A stretch of DNA of 64,000 bases from Alphaproteobacteria bacterium LSUCC0719. Lineage in GTDB: Bacteria; Pseudomonadota; Alphaproteobacteria; Puniceispirillales; Puniceispirillaceae. Location of the stretch: contig JBFPJN010000001.1 of the NCBI GenBank assembly GCA_040839025.1, positions 620,001 to 684,000 of the forward strand. Direction: 5' to 3'. This document shows positions 43,129 through 51,871 of this stretch, in pieces. Made by a program: the position numbers and the translations under genes. Under the pieces are notes generated by a model. That model did no database searches. It had not been told where the DNA came from and saw only the letters and a list, made by a program, of their open reading frames with translations. How positions within the stretch are numbered: position 1 is the first letter of the stretch; every line of letters starts with the position of its first letter.

Positions 43129-44791
43129 TCAGAACCAGCATCTGCACCATCACCGCGCGCCCCGGCACCGTTGGCCCGGTAATGGGGGCGTGCATCAACC
43201 TTTCCACCGCCTCGACGATGGCGTCGCGATAGCCGGCGATGGCACAGGTGACGCTGTGCCAGACCGCCATGATGCCACCCAGAACAGGACGCCCGATGGC
43301 TGGAGCCACACGACGAGAGAGCCAGTCCGTATTCAACACCGTCGAGCGCAGCTCCGGTGGATAGAATTTGAAGGTCATCAGGAATGTAAAGGCAAGGATC
43401 GAGAAAATCAGAAGCTGCAGCTGGCCAACGACATGGCTGGCGTCATAGGGGTTGTAGTCAAGGCTGTAGGGCAGAAGCTGGTAGAACAGCCCCGGGAACG
43501 ACCCGATACCGATACACAGCACACTGGCAAGCCCCATCGCCACCAGCATGCCAAAGGGCGCTTCCTTGACCCTGTGCCCGCCATCATGTCCGAAAAAGGC
43601 GAAATACGGGATCTTGATCCCGGAATGGTGAAGCACACCTGCCGACGCGGCCAGAAGCACCAGATAGGCCGCCACCAGCCCCTTGTAACCAAGCGCCGAC
43701 ATGATCAGCGATTTTGCAGCAAAACCGCTGAACAGGGGAAAGGCCGAAATCGACATCGCCCCGACGATACAGAAAACGGTGGTCCAGGGCATACTTTTGT
43801 AAAGGCCGCCAAGCTCTGACGCCTTGATGGTGCCGACACGATACAGGACCGCGCCCATGCTCATGAACAGCAGACCTTTATAGATGATATGCGCAAAGGC
43901 GTGCGCGACCGCGCCATTGATCGCCAACTCGGTGCCAATACCGATAGCCACCACCATGAAACCAAGCTGGTTGTTGAGGCTGTAGGCAAGAACCCGCCGC
44001 ATGTCATTCTCGATGACGGCAAAGAATACTGGAAAGGCTGTCATCAGACAGCCGATGACAATCAGCAGATCGGTGCCGGCAAAGCCGCGCGCCAGCGCAT
44101 AGATGGCCAGCTTTGTCGTAAAGGCCGACAGCACCACGGTGCCGACAACGGTGGCCTCGGGATAGGCATCCTGAAGCCAGCCATTGAGAAGCGGAAAGGC
44201 CGCCTTGAAGCCAAAGGCGATGAAGATCAACCAGGTGGCGAGCGACCCAAGCTCCATCGCCGCAAACCCCATGGACCCGGTTTCGCTGAACATCAGCGCC
44301 GCACCTGACAGCAGCAGCACGCCCGACAGCACCTGGACAATCAGATAGCGCATCGCGGCGTGGCGCGCGCGTTGGGTTCCGGATGCCAGAATCAGGAACA
44401 CCGACGTCACGGCCGTCGCCTCCCACCAGATGAACAGCGTCAGCAGATCACCGGCATGGAGCGCGGCAATGGCTGCGCCGGCATAGGCGATGCCGGCGGC
44501 ATGGTCGGTCATTCGCCGTTCATGCCAGCCATAGAAGACGTTCAGCGCCGCGGCGATGTGAAAGACGATGGCGAAAGGCAGGCTGAGGTGATCGGCGCGA
44601 TACAGGATCAGCTCCAGCCCCATCAGGCTGACAACCCAATGATCTCCGGCACCGGCGGTCAGGCTCCAGGCCGACATGCCGATCACCGCAAGCATGAAGA
44701 TCTGGCGAAGATGGTGCGGCACAAACATCACAGGCAGGGCCGCAAGCATCATCACGAAACCGGGTGGCAGGCTGGTCAGGATATCACTCAT
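43091..44791 (-). CDS. NuoM/MnhD-like antiporter subunit (third proton-pumping paralogue)
   Basis: This is a polytopic membrane protein of about 566 residues of the NuoLMN/MrpD family. It has FIWWEATAVTSVFLI (conserved Glu on TM5), FGFKAAFPLLNGWLQDAYPEATVVG (key Lys and the helix-break motif) and FAHIIYKGLLFMSMGA. The motif variants differ from canonical MnhD. It is the last antiporter gene of the operon and its start overlaps the 83-residue subunit gene by eight bases. It may replace the missing half of MrpA. ATG 44794 is an equal alternative start. Confidence 0.85.
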   Translation of the reverse strand: MSDILTSLPPGFVMMLAALPVMFVPHHLRQIFMLAVIGMSAWSLTAGAGDHWVVSLMGLELILYRADHLSLPFAIVFHIAAALNVFYGWHERRMTDHAAGIAYAGAAIAALHAGDLLTLFIWWEATAVTSVFLILASGTQRARHAAMRYLIVQVLSGVLLLSGAALMFSETGSMGFAAMELGSLATWLIFIAFGFKAAFPLLNGWLQDAYPEATVVGTVVLSAFTTKLAIYALARGFAGTDLLIVIGCLMTAFPVFFAVIENDMRRVLAYSLNNQLGFMVVAIGIGTELAINGAVAHAFAHIIYKGLLFMSMGAVLYRVGTIKASELGGLYKSMPWTTVFCIVGAMSISAFPLFSGFAAKSLIMSALGYKGLVAAYLVLLAASAGVLHHSGIKIPYFAFFGHDGGHRVKEAPFGMLVAMGLASVLCIGIGSFPGLFYQLLPYSLDYNPYDASHVVGQLQLLIFSILAFTFLMTFKFYPPELRSTVLNTDWLSRRVAPAIGRPVLGGIMAVWHSVTCAIAGYRDAIVEAVERLMHAPITGPTVPGRAVMVQMLVLIVILAVGYLVAG

Positions 44792-45035
44792 CATCGTAAT
44801 AATCCTCGTCCCGCATCGCGATCTTCCGCAGATAGATCCCGCCGACAACGATGGCCACGCAGATCACAAAGGCATAGACAGCCGGGAACAGCGGAATGTC
44901 CTCGGCGGCGATTTCCCCATGCCGGTGAATGACGAATTCCAGCACCACAAGAACCGCTCCGGCGGCCAGAAGTACCCGCGTTGCCCATTTCCCCATCAAT
45001 GCCAGCCGCACCGATTCTTCGCTATGTCCGCTCAT
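44784..45035 (-). CDS. Small two-helix membrane protein in the antiporter operon
   Basis: This 83-residue protein has two predicted membrane helices (VLLAAGAVLVVLEFVI and FPAVYAFVICVAIVVGGIYL) and an acidic tail (EDYYDDE). It overlaps the genes on both sides. It matches no standard Mrp subunit (A-G) that I recognise and is a good candidate for an accessory subunit linking the last D-like protein to the complex. Confidence 0.65.
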   Translation of the reverse strand: MSGHSEESVRLALMGKWATRVLLAAGAVLVVLEFVIHRHGEIAAEDIPLFPAVYAFVICVAIVVGGIYLRKIAMRDEDYYDDE

Positions 45036-46495
45036 CGCGTCACCATCGCCTCTGCCAGCGCCAGAAATGTGTCAGCAAAAAAGAACAGAACCACACTCAA
45101 TGCCGCGGTCAGCACAGGTGGCAAGATCACCAGGGGGTGGCGGTCTATCTTAACGACCTTCATCTTCGGCTTGAAGATACCGCGCGCCACCGGATCAAGC
45201 AGATAGTAGATGTTGAGGAGCGATGACAGGCTGAGTACGGCAAGAACCATAACCAAGCCGGCATCCGCAGCGCCCACCATCAGATAGAATTTCGACCAGC
45301 TGCCGCCAAGTGGTGGAATGCCGATGATGGACAGAGCGCCAAGGAAAAACGCCCCGAAAAGCCACGGCATCTCGCGCCCCTGCCCGTCAAGGTCGGAAAT
45401 CTTGGTGATATGCGCCTGCACATAGATCGCCCCCGCAACAAAGAACAGAGTGATCTTGCCAGCAGCATGCATGACGATATGGAGCGCCGCGCCGGTGGCC
45501 GCCATCTGGGTGGCAATGGCCGCGCCAAGCACCACATAGGACAGCTGACTGATGGTGGAATAGGCAAGACGTGCCTTCAGGTCATCCTTGGTAATGGCAA
45601 CACAGCTTGACGCCAGAATGGTGAAACAGGTCAACCAGACGAGCCACGTCGCGCCCCCCGTGTCGGCCAGAAAATCAATGCCGAAAATATAGACAACAAC
45701 CGTCAGCAGCGTGAAAACACCGGCCTTCACAACAGCCACGGCATGGAGGAGCGCGGAGACAGGCGTTGGAGCCACCATGGCCGCCGGAAGCCAGCGGTGA
45801 AGCGGCATCACCGCCGCCTTGCCGACACCGAACACAAAGGCCGCCAGCAACCAGGGCACAACGGCACTTGGAATGGCATCCTTCAGAATGCCGCCAGACA
45901 CGAAATCCAGACGCCCTGTCATCAGCCAGACATAGATCACCGCTGGCAACAGCAGCACCACAGAGGTTCCGACCAGAATGCTCATATAGAGACGACCGGC
46001 ATCCCGGGCCGCCCGGCTATCCTTGTGGGCAACAAGCGGAAAGGTCGAAAAGGTCAGGATTTCATAGAAGATGAACAGCACCAGAAGATTGCCCGACCAT
46101 GCAATAGCCATTGCGGCATGAACGGCCACGGCATAGAACGCGGCGAACCGCGTCTGATGTTTTTCGTGATTGCCGCGCATATAGCCAACCGAATAGACAG
46201 CAGCCAGAATCCACAGTCCCGAGGCAACGAGCCCGAAGATTGCCCCAAGCGGTGTCACCCGGAACGCAAGTTCAAGCCCGGGGGCAATCTCGGCCGCCAC
46301 CCAGGTCGGCATGCCACCTGCCAGAACATCGACTGTCACCTCAAGCGCGGCGGCAAAAGTCACAACCGCGCCGACAGGCCCGGCAACATCACGCCAGTTT
46401 GACCGTACCGCCAGGAACGGGACTGCAAGCGCCGTGACAAGCGGCGCAAAAATGCCAACAAGAATGGCCGTCTGGGGAGACATCAGCACAATCAC
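45032..46495 (-). CDS. NuoL/MnhA-like antiporter subunit
   Basis: This 487-residue, roughly 14-helix protein has FIFYEILTFSTFPLV, FGVGKAAVMPLHRWLPAAMVAPTPVSALLHAVAVVKAG (the NuoL/MrpA-type loop) and HIVMHAAGKITLFF. It corresponds to the N-terminal antiporter half of MrpA but stands alone. It starts with GTG (46495) in a GTGA overlap with the preceding gene. It should move ions across the membrane with its paralogues. Confidence 0.85.
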   Translation of the reverse strand: MIVLMSPQTAILVGIFAPLVTALAVPFLAVRSNWRDVAGPVGAVVTFAAALEVTVDVLAGGMPTWVAAEIAPGLELAFRVTPLGAIFGLVASGLWILAAVYSVGYMRGNHEKHQTRFAAFYAVAVHAAMAIAWSGNLLVLFIFYEILTFSTFPLVAHKDSRAARDAGRLYMSILVGTSVVLLLPAVIYVWLMTGRLDFVSGGILKDAIPSAVVPWLLAAFVFGVGKAAVMPLHRWLPAAMVAPTPVSALLHAVAVVKAGVFTLLTVVVYIFGIDFLADTGGATWLVWLTCFTILASSCVAITKDDLKARLAYSTISQLSYVVLGAAIATQMAATGAALHIVMHAAGKITLFFVAGAIYVQAHITKISDLDGQGREMPWLFGAFFLGALSIIGIPPLGGSWSKFYLMVGAADAGLVMVLAVLSLSSLLNIYYLLDPVARGIFKPKMKVVKIDRHPLVILPPVLTAALSVVLFFFADTFLALAEAMVTR

Positions 46496-47982
46496 ATCCC
46501 CCCGGTCATCTGCATAGCCGCCTGCATCGCGGCGTCAACGAGCGGGGCCGGCGCAATGCCGAACCACAGATTGCCAAGCGCCAATATCCACAGGGGAAGA
46601 TAAAGTGCCGGCGATTCGCGAAGCGATGCGCTGTCCTCAGCCGGCTTCCACAAAACCTCGACAATCTTCCACAGATAGGCAACAGACATCGCGCTGCTGG
46701 CCAGAACCAGCCCCACGACAATGATCATCTCGGCCTCGAGAAGCGCGCGAACAAGATAGAGCTTCGAGATAAAGCCAGCCGTCAGCGGCAGACCGATCAG
46801 GCTCAGCCCGCAGATCAGAAACGCCGTCGTCGTGATCGGCATGCGTCTGCCAAGGCCCGTCATCTGCGCCAGATTTATCCGTCGTCCCAATATCACCGCG
46901 TAGCCACCAACAGCCACGAACAGCCCCCCCTTGATCAGTGCATGGTTGCCGATATGGATGAAACCAGCAGCGATACCGGCGGTGGTCGACACGCCAAAAG
47001 CAAGCGCGATATAGCCGATCTGCGCTACCGAGCTGAAGGCCAGCAGCTTTTTGATGTCATTTTCATAGATGGCCAGAATGGTGCCGATGAAAATTCCGCC
47101 AAGCGCAAGGGGTACCAGAACGAATTGCAGCGCGAACCCGGTCATATCCGGCATGCCGGCAAAAACATCGAAGACAATTCGCGCCATGACATAAAGCGCT
47201 GCCTTTGTCGCAATGGCGGCAAGCAGTGAAGACACCGCAGACGGCGCAAAGGCATAGGCCGCCGGAAGCCATATATGCACCGGAAAGATTGCCGCCTTGA
47301 CCAGTATACCGGCCATCATGAACCCGAACCCGACCATCACCACGGTTGTCTGCGGCACCTCGGGAATCCGCACCGCAAGGTCGGCCATGTTCAGCGATCC
47401 GGTCACGGCATAGATAAAGCCCACCCCGATCACATAAAAGGTCGCGCCAACCGCGCCAATCACCAGATAATTATAGCCGGCAATCAGCGCCCGCCTGTCA
47501 CGTCCGGCACCAAGCGCGATCAGAATGACCGAGGATAGTGCCGAAATTTCAAGGAAGACGAACAGGTTGAACGCATCCCCCGTCATCACCAGGCCGGACA
47601 ATCCCCCACAGGCAAGCAGCCAGGCGGCATAGGCCTTGCCGGCATCCGCCTCGGCGATATCCGCCAGCAGCGCGGTGCGGGCAAACAATGTCACGACAAA
47701 GGCAAGCCCCGACATGACCAGGATGGTGAAGGTCGACGGTGCGTCAACGACAAACTCGATACCCCAGGGGGGTGGCCAGTTGCCAAGGAAATAGCTGAAA
47801 CTCTCGCCGCCCGTGACAGCTCCCTGCAGCAGCAGCGCACACAAGAAGGCCGCGCCCGTGCCAATCACCGCAAGAAGCCAGGCAAGGCCGGCAATCGGCA
47901 GCATCGCCGAGACAGGTGACAGCAGCAACGGAATGACAACAACCAGCGCCGGCAGGTTGGCAATGATCTGCGCCAGCGTCAT
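46492..47982 (-). CDS. mnhD: Na+/H+ antiporter subunit D (MnhD/MrpD)
   Basis: This 496-residue protein has FVFLEISALSSVILIALG, VKAAIFPVHIWLPAAYAFAPSAVSSLLAAIATKAALYV (the MnhD signature) and FIHIGNHALIKGGLF. It is the main proton/cation-translocating subunit of a Mrp-type antiporter. It overlaps mnhC by four bases and the next gene by four bases. Confidence 0.92.
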   Translation of the reverse strand: MTLAQIIANLPALVVVIPLLLSPVSAMLPIAGLAWLLAVIGTGAAFLCALLLQGAVTGGESFSYFLGNWPPPWGIEFVVDAPSTFTILVMSGLAFVVTLFARTALLADIAEADAGKAYAAWLLACGGLSGLVMTGDAFNLFVFLEISALSSVILIALGAGRDRRALIAGYNYLVIGAVGATFYVIGVGFIYAVTGSLNMADLAVRIPEVPQTTVVMVGFGFMMAGILVKAAIFPVHIWLPAAYAFAPSAVSSLLAAIATKAALYVMARIVFDVFAGMPDMTGFALQFVLVPLALGGIFIGTILAIYENDIKKLLAFSSVAQIGYIALAFGVSTTAGIAAGFIHIGNHALIKGGLFVAVGGYAVILGRRINLAQMTGLGRRMPITTTAFLICGLSLIGLPLTAGFISKLYLVRALLEAEMIIVVGLVLASSAMSVAYLWKIVEVLWKPAEDSASLRESPALYLPLWILALGNLWFGIAPAPLVDAAMQAAMQMTGGM

Positions 47983-48401
47983 ACCGCGCCCCCCATACCA
48001 TCATCACCGCGCCTTGCGCGAGGTTCTGCCGCCTCGGCCTTCAGCGCCAGCACCTCATCATCTTCGATGCTGCCAAAGGCAGCATGGATCCGCAGGATCA
48101 GTGCCAGACCAAGCGCCGTCGTTGCCACCCCGACGACAATCGCCGTCAGGATCAACACATGTGGCAGCGGATTTGAATAGAGGGTATCGGCCGCGTCCAT
48201 CAGAATCGGGGCGGTGCCGCCGGCAACCTTGCCCACGCTGATGTAGAAAATAAACACCGATGTCTGGAAAATGGCCAGCCCCACCAGCTTTTTCACCAGA
48301 TTGTTCTGCGAAATGACAATGAACAATCCGCCCATCATCAGCGCAATGACAACCAGATAGTTCCAGCTTTCCAGGATCTGTGCGACGGGGCCGGTCATCA
48401 T
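47979..48401 (-). CDS. mnhC: Na+/H+ antiporter subunit C (MnhC/MrpC)
   Basis: This 140-residue NuoK-like protein has three membrane helices, with SQNLVKKLVGLAIFQTSVFIFYIS-type residues and DPLPHVLILTAIVVGVATTALGLAL-like end region. NuoK relatives carry the proton-path glutamates. It overlaps both neighbours by four bases. Confidence 0.9.
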   Translation of the reverse strand: MMTGPVAQILESWNYLVVIALMMGGLFIVISQNNLVKKLVGLAIFQTSVFIFYISVGKVAGGTAPILMDAADTLYSNPLPHVLILTAIVVGVATTALGLALILRIHAAFGSIEDDEVLALKAEAAEPRARRGDDGMGGAV

Positions 48402-48841
48402 TCGTCCTCCGTGGCGGCATAGTCAGTTTCGGCAAAGCCGGCAAACGCATGAAACAACGCCAGCATCACGCCGGTCACGGTCAGCCCAACGCCGAATTCC
48501 ACCAGCAGGATACCGTAATGCTGGCCTTTCGAGGCATCACCGGACAGCACGTTGTAGTCAAGAAACAGCCCGTCAAGCATCATCCCGGCGACACCAACCC
48601 CGCCATAGATCAGCACACCAAGCGCAAGCATTGCCAGGTTGACCCAGCCGGGAACGAGTCGCCGCCCGGCCTCGAGACCAAAAACCAGCGCGTGCAGAAT
48701 AAAGGCAGCCGCGATAATCACGCCGGCCTGAAACCCGCCACCAGGCCCATAATCACCATGAAACTGGACATACAGCCCGAATATGATGATGGGCGCGAAC
48801 AGGATTTTTGCCGTAACGCGCAGGATCGGGTTGTCACGCAT
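48398..48841 (-). CDS. mnhB: Na+/H+ antiporter subunit B (MnhB/MrpB)
   Basis: This 147-residue protein has the MnhB motif HGDYGPGGGFQAGVIIAAAFIL (Pro-Gly-Gly-Gly-Phe). The chosen ATG 48841 has GGAGG eight bases upstream; a GTG at 48847 also lies in frame. It overlaps the neighbouring genes and belongs to the Mrp complex. Confidence 0.9.
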   Translation of the reverse strand: MRDNPILRVTAKILFAPIIIFGLYVQFHGDYGPGGGFQAGVIIAAAFILHALVFGLEAGRRLVPGWVNLAMLALGVLIYGGVGVAGMMLDGLFLDYNVLSGDASKGQHYGILLVEFGVGLTVTGVMLALFHAFAGFAETDYAATEDE

Positions 48842-49436
48842 TGTCACCCTCCCCCTGATCCGTCTTCGCGGTGCCGGGTTTCACGGCACGTGCGGTTCTT
48901 GTAAAGCCGGCCAGAAGCACAAGCACCCCCAGCCCGGCAGTGAACACCACAACGGTCTCACCAAATGTGTCAAAGCCGCGATAGCTTGCCAGCACTGTGG
49001 TGACGACATTCGGGATTTTCAGAAATGATCCGCTTTCCTCGAGATATCGTGGGGCGACATGGGTTTGTGGCGGTGCCGTTGGATCACCGACCGGTGGCAA
49101 TTCAACAGCCGCCGCGACCAGCAGCGCCCCGGCAAGCAGGCAGATGATCAGGGCTGGCAGGATATGGCCAATGCCCTTTGCCTCGGGCGGGGTTTTCTCG
49201 ACCGCTGGGAGATAGGCCATCGTGGCAAGGAACAGAACAGTCGAAATGCCGGCCCCAACCGCCGCCTCGGTAAAGGCGACATCGACAGCATCGAGATTTA
49301 CAAACATCGCCGCCGACACCAGTGAATAGGCCCCGGCAAGGACGACAACCGGAAACAGGCGACGGGTCCGGATAACCAGAACCAGAATGAACACAAGCAG
49401 TGCCAGCAACAGCAGGTTGGTAAGATACCCGGCCAT
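48834..49436 (-). CDS. MrpA C-terminal-like subunit (DUF4040/MbhE type)
   Basis: This 200-residue protein has the DUF4040 pattern FVNLDAVDVAFTEAAVGAGISTVLF (membrane helix with conserved Glu) followed by a second part resembling the MrpB-like domain (ANVVTTVLASYRGFDTFGETVVVF). In standard Mrp systems this unit is the C-terminal part of MrpA. Here it is a separate gene, and no full-length MrpA exists. Confidence 0.85.
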   Translation of the reverse strand: MAGYLTNLLLLALLVFILVLVIRTRRLFPVVVLAGAYSLVSAAMFVNLDAVDVAFTEAAVGAGISTVLFLATMAYLPAVEKTPPEAKGIGHILPALIICLLAGALLVAAAVELPPVGDPTAPPQTHVAPRYLEESGSFLKIPNVVTTVLASYRGFDTFGETVVVFTAGLGVLVLLAGFTRTARAVKPGTAKTDQGEGDNA

Positions 49437-49759
49437 CAGGTCTGATCCTCTCCGCCATCTTCGGTCAGCGGCTTCAACCCGCTGCGATGCGCCACCTGGG
49501 CCACCGCATGTGTGGCGATCGGGCTGGTGAAGAACAGGAAAATACCGATAAGGGCCAGCTTTACGCTGACGAGCGTGAAACCCTCGTGAATGATCAGGCC
49601 AAGAATGATGAAACCCACACCGGCCGTGTCCATCATGCCAACTGCATGCGTGCGGCTGTACAGATCAGGCAGGCGTATCAATCCGAGACTGCCGACAAGA
49701 AGTGCAATCACGCCGGCACCGATACAAAGCCCTGACAGAATGTCGACGATCATGGTCAT
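49436..49759 (-). CDS. mnhG: Na+/H+ antiporter subunit G (MnhG/MrpG)
   Basis: This 107-residue protein with three helices has IRLPDLYSRTHAVGMMDTAGVG, the MnhG signature, and the end LALIGIFLFFTSPIATHAVAQ. It overlaps mnhF by four bases. Confidence 0.9.
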   Translation of the reverse strand: MTMIVDILSGLCIGAGVIALLVGSLGLIRLPDLYSRTHAVGMMDTAGVGFIILGLIIHEGFTLVSVKLALIGIFLFFTSPIATHAVAQVAHRSGLKPLTEDGGEDQT

Positions 49760-50067
49760 GCGTCACCATCCTTGCCAGCCGGCAGGTCGGGGCGCGCACG
49801 TCCACCCTGGTCACCAAGCCCCCCGGTATCAAACAGCTTCAGCACGGCGAAGGTGCCAATGAAATTGATGATCGCATAGAGAATGGCGATATCGACGAAT
49901 TCAGGCCGGCCCATGACGTAGCCGTGAAGTGCGATTCCAAGAATGACCGTCGTCCCGGTTGCGTTGACAGCCAACAGCCTGTCAAAGGCGGTCGGCCCCT
50001 TCATTGCCCGGACAAGCGCCATCACAAGGGCCACCGCACAGGCGACCAGCCCAACCACAAACATCAT
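49756..50067 (-). CDS. mnhF: Na+/H+ antiporter subunit F (MnhF/MrpF)
   Basis: This is a 103-residue protein with the MnhF motif GPTAFDRLLAVNATGTTVIL, then DIAILYAIINFIGTFAVLK. It overlaps both neighbours by four bases. The C-terminal tail is hydrophilic. Confidence 0.9.
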   Translation of the reverse strand: MMFVVGLVACAVALVMALVRAMKGPTAFDRLLAVNATGTTVILGIALHGYVMGRPEFVDIAILYAIINFIGTFAVLKLFDTGGLGDQGGRARPDLPAGKDGDA

Positions 50068-50564
50068 TGACCACCCCCACCTTCAAGAGCGGTAACCCGG
50101 CGGTCCATCTCGCCACTCTCGACATCAGCGGCAAATGACGGATCAAGGGCATGGACAAGAAAGTGCGGCGTGGCACCATCAGCCCCCTCGACCTCGATGG
50201 TGACTGTCCCCGGCGTCAGGGTGATCGAATTGGCATATGTCACCAGTGCGCCAGCTGACACCTGCGTGGCCGGTGTCGTGAAAATCACCGGTCGCGCCCG
50301 GCCCGCCAAAATCAACCGGCCGGTAGCGATGTTCGACACAATGATTTCCTTGATCAGCCAGGCAAGATAGGCCGGCAGGCGGGCCATCATATGAAGCGGC
50401 AGCCCTTCGTCGTCGGTGCCACCAATCCGATCGGCCAGCCAGGTGACAAGCGCGCAGCTGGCGATACCAAGACCAACCAGAAGCGGTGTGTAGTGCCCAG
50501 ACATCAACAGCCAGGCGGCCATCAACACCCCGAACAGAATCATATTGCGAATGGAACGGCCCAC
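50064..50564 (-). CDS. mnhE: Na+/H+ antiporter subunit E (MnhE/MrpE)
   Basis: This 166-residue protein has PAYLAWLIKEIIVSNIATGRLIL and YANSITLTPGTVTIEVEG, the MnhE hallmarks. The GTG at 50564 has a GGGGAGA box six bases upstream, so it is preferred over the open extension to 50642. It is the first gene of the operon. Confidence 0.88.
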   Translation of the reverse strand: MGRSIRNMILFGVLMAAWLLMSGHYTPLLVGLGIASCALVTWLADRIGGTDDEGLPLHMMARLPAYLAWLIKEIIVSNIATGRLILAGRARPVIFTTPATQVSAGALVTYANSITLTPGTVTIEVEGADGATPHFLVHALDPSFAADVESGEMDRRVTALEGGGGQ

Positions 50565-50731
50565 AAATGTCTCCCCAGCTGGGTTGATAGTAGTGTGCGG
50601 ACCGCAGCACTTCAATCCGAAAACAGGGCTAAAATCCTTCATTTGCCGCGGTTGAATATCGCAGCCAATAGAGTTATTACATTGTCCAGACGCAGCATTT
50701 CGGCTGCGGGTGTCAATCAGGGGGTATCATC

Positions 50732-50863
50732 ATGGCTGGAACCAAGCCGCGCCCGGATCATGTTCCGGAAGAAAACGTCTATAACGGTATTCACTGGCTG
50801 GTTCTCGTGACCTACATCGCCGCCATCAGCGGTGTCGCCATGCTTCTGGTCAATGCTGGCTGA
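50732..50863 (+). CDS. 43-residue single-pass membrane protein
   Basis: A short gene: ATG at 50732, TGA at 50861, with AGGGGG eight bases upstream. It has a hydrophilic start (MAGTKPRPDHVPEENVYNG) and one membrane helix ending MLLVNAG. It lies alone between the divergent antiporter operon and the Fe-S scaffold gene. The coding look is good, but no family was recognised. Confidence 0.55.
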   Translation: MAGTKPRPDHVPEENVYNGIHWLVLVTYIAAISGVAMLLVNAG

Positions 50864-50945
50864 CAGCTGATCTATATCGCAGGCAACAATGTGCGGACAT
50901 TACAGCGCATTGACCCGGCCCGCCGCGACTTGTTAGGCGTCAGGA

Positions 50946-51362
50946 ATGGATCAGCTTTATCAGGACCGCATTCTGGCCTTTGCAAAGGCCGTTCGGCAGG
51001 CGCCGCAGCTTGACGCCATCACGCATCATGCGTCTGTCTCCAATCCAACCTGTGGCGACCGGGTGGACATAAAGCTACATGTGACAGAAGGCAGGATCGA
51101 CGCCGTTTCGACATCGGTGCGGGGCTGCGCTTTGTGCGAGGCCGGTGCAGGACTTCTTCTGGAAATGGCACCTGGCCTCAGCGCCCAGGCGCTTGCGGCT
51201 CTTGGCGATGATCTCGCGGTCTGGCTGGCGGGAGAAGACACCGATATCCCGGATGACATGACTGCCTTTGCGCCGGTTCGCACCATTCGCAACAGGCATA
51301 AATGCGTGACCCTGGCATTCGAGGCCGGCAGGGCGGCGCTTGGCGACGACACAGCTGAATAA
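50946..51362 (+). CDS. Fe-S cluster assembly scaffold, NifU/SufU N-terminal family
   Basis: This 138-residue protein has the three cysteines of the IscU/SufU scaffold in NPTCGDRVDI, GCALCEAGAG and HKCVTL. It should hold a nascent Fe-S cluster or act as a sulfur acceptor for a cysteine desulfurase. The C-terminal Asp/Pro-rich part is short. No other suf or isc genes are near. Confidence 0.85.
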   Translation: MDQLYQDRILAFAKAVRQAPQLDAITHHASVSNPTCGDRVDIKLHVTEGRIDAVSTSVRGCALCEAGAGLLLEMAPGLSAQALAALGDDLAVWLAGEDTDIPDDMTAFAPVRTIRNRHKCVTLAFEAGRAALGDDTAE

Positions 51363-51426
51363 ACAGATGCGCGGGGCCGCCAGACGGTGATCCGCCGGCA
51401 GGCGGTCTGCCCGCCCTATCGCGGGA

Positions 51427-51525
51427 TCAGTCGGGACGCACGGATACCTTTCCGAACAGCCACAGCACAAAACACAGTGCCAGCGGAAACCCGATCACAA
51501 GCATAAGTCCGATATTTGCGTTCAT
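51427..51525 (-). CDS. 32-residue single-helix membrane peptide
   Basis: A very short gene: ATG at 51525 with GGGGGC upstream, stop at 51427. Nearly all of it is one hydrophobic helix (IGLMLVIGFPLALCFVLWLFGKV). It resembles the tiny single-helix subunits seen in respiratory oxidases, but no such genes lie near. Uncertain. Confidence 0.45.
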   Translation of the reverse strand: MNANIGLMLVIGFPLALCFVLWLFGKVSVRPD

Positions 51526-51649
51526 GGTGAAGCCCCCCAGTTGACAGATAACGGGTTATACCCCGGCTACAGCACCATGCAAGGTCAAATCTGGGAACAG
51601 ACCTGCGGAACGATGCCGCAAGCAGGTGTGTCGATCAAATCGCCAAACT

Positions 51650-51871
51650 TCAATCCGTCTCGCAGACAGCGCCATCACAACATGGCATGACATTCATGTG
51701 GCAATGGGCACATTGGCCGTGACCATGCACCCAGACAAGCTGTTCAGGCTGTCCGCAGGCAGGACAACGTGGCATGACATGCGATGCCTCAACCGAACGC
51801 ACCGACTGGTGCGCCTCTTGCCCGCCCTCGGTCATCCTGCCTGTCTTGTTCACAGCGATCTCCCTGTTCAT
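51650..51871 (-). CDS. Small zinc-ribbon-like protein coupled to the sterol desaturase
   Basis: This 73-residue protein has the motif RCPACGQPEQ...QCAHCHMNVMPCCDG, two or three CxxC-type pairs that probably bind zinc. Its ATG lies four bases inside the stop of the sterol desaturase gene (ATGA), so the two are translated together. The function is unknown. Confidence 0.6.
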   Translation of the reverse strand: MNREIAVNKTGRMTEGGQEAHQSVRSVEASHVMPRCPACGQPEQLVWVHGHGQCAHCHMNVMPCCDGAVCETD

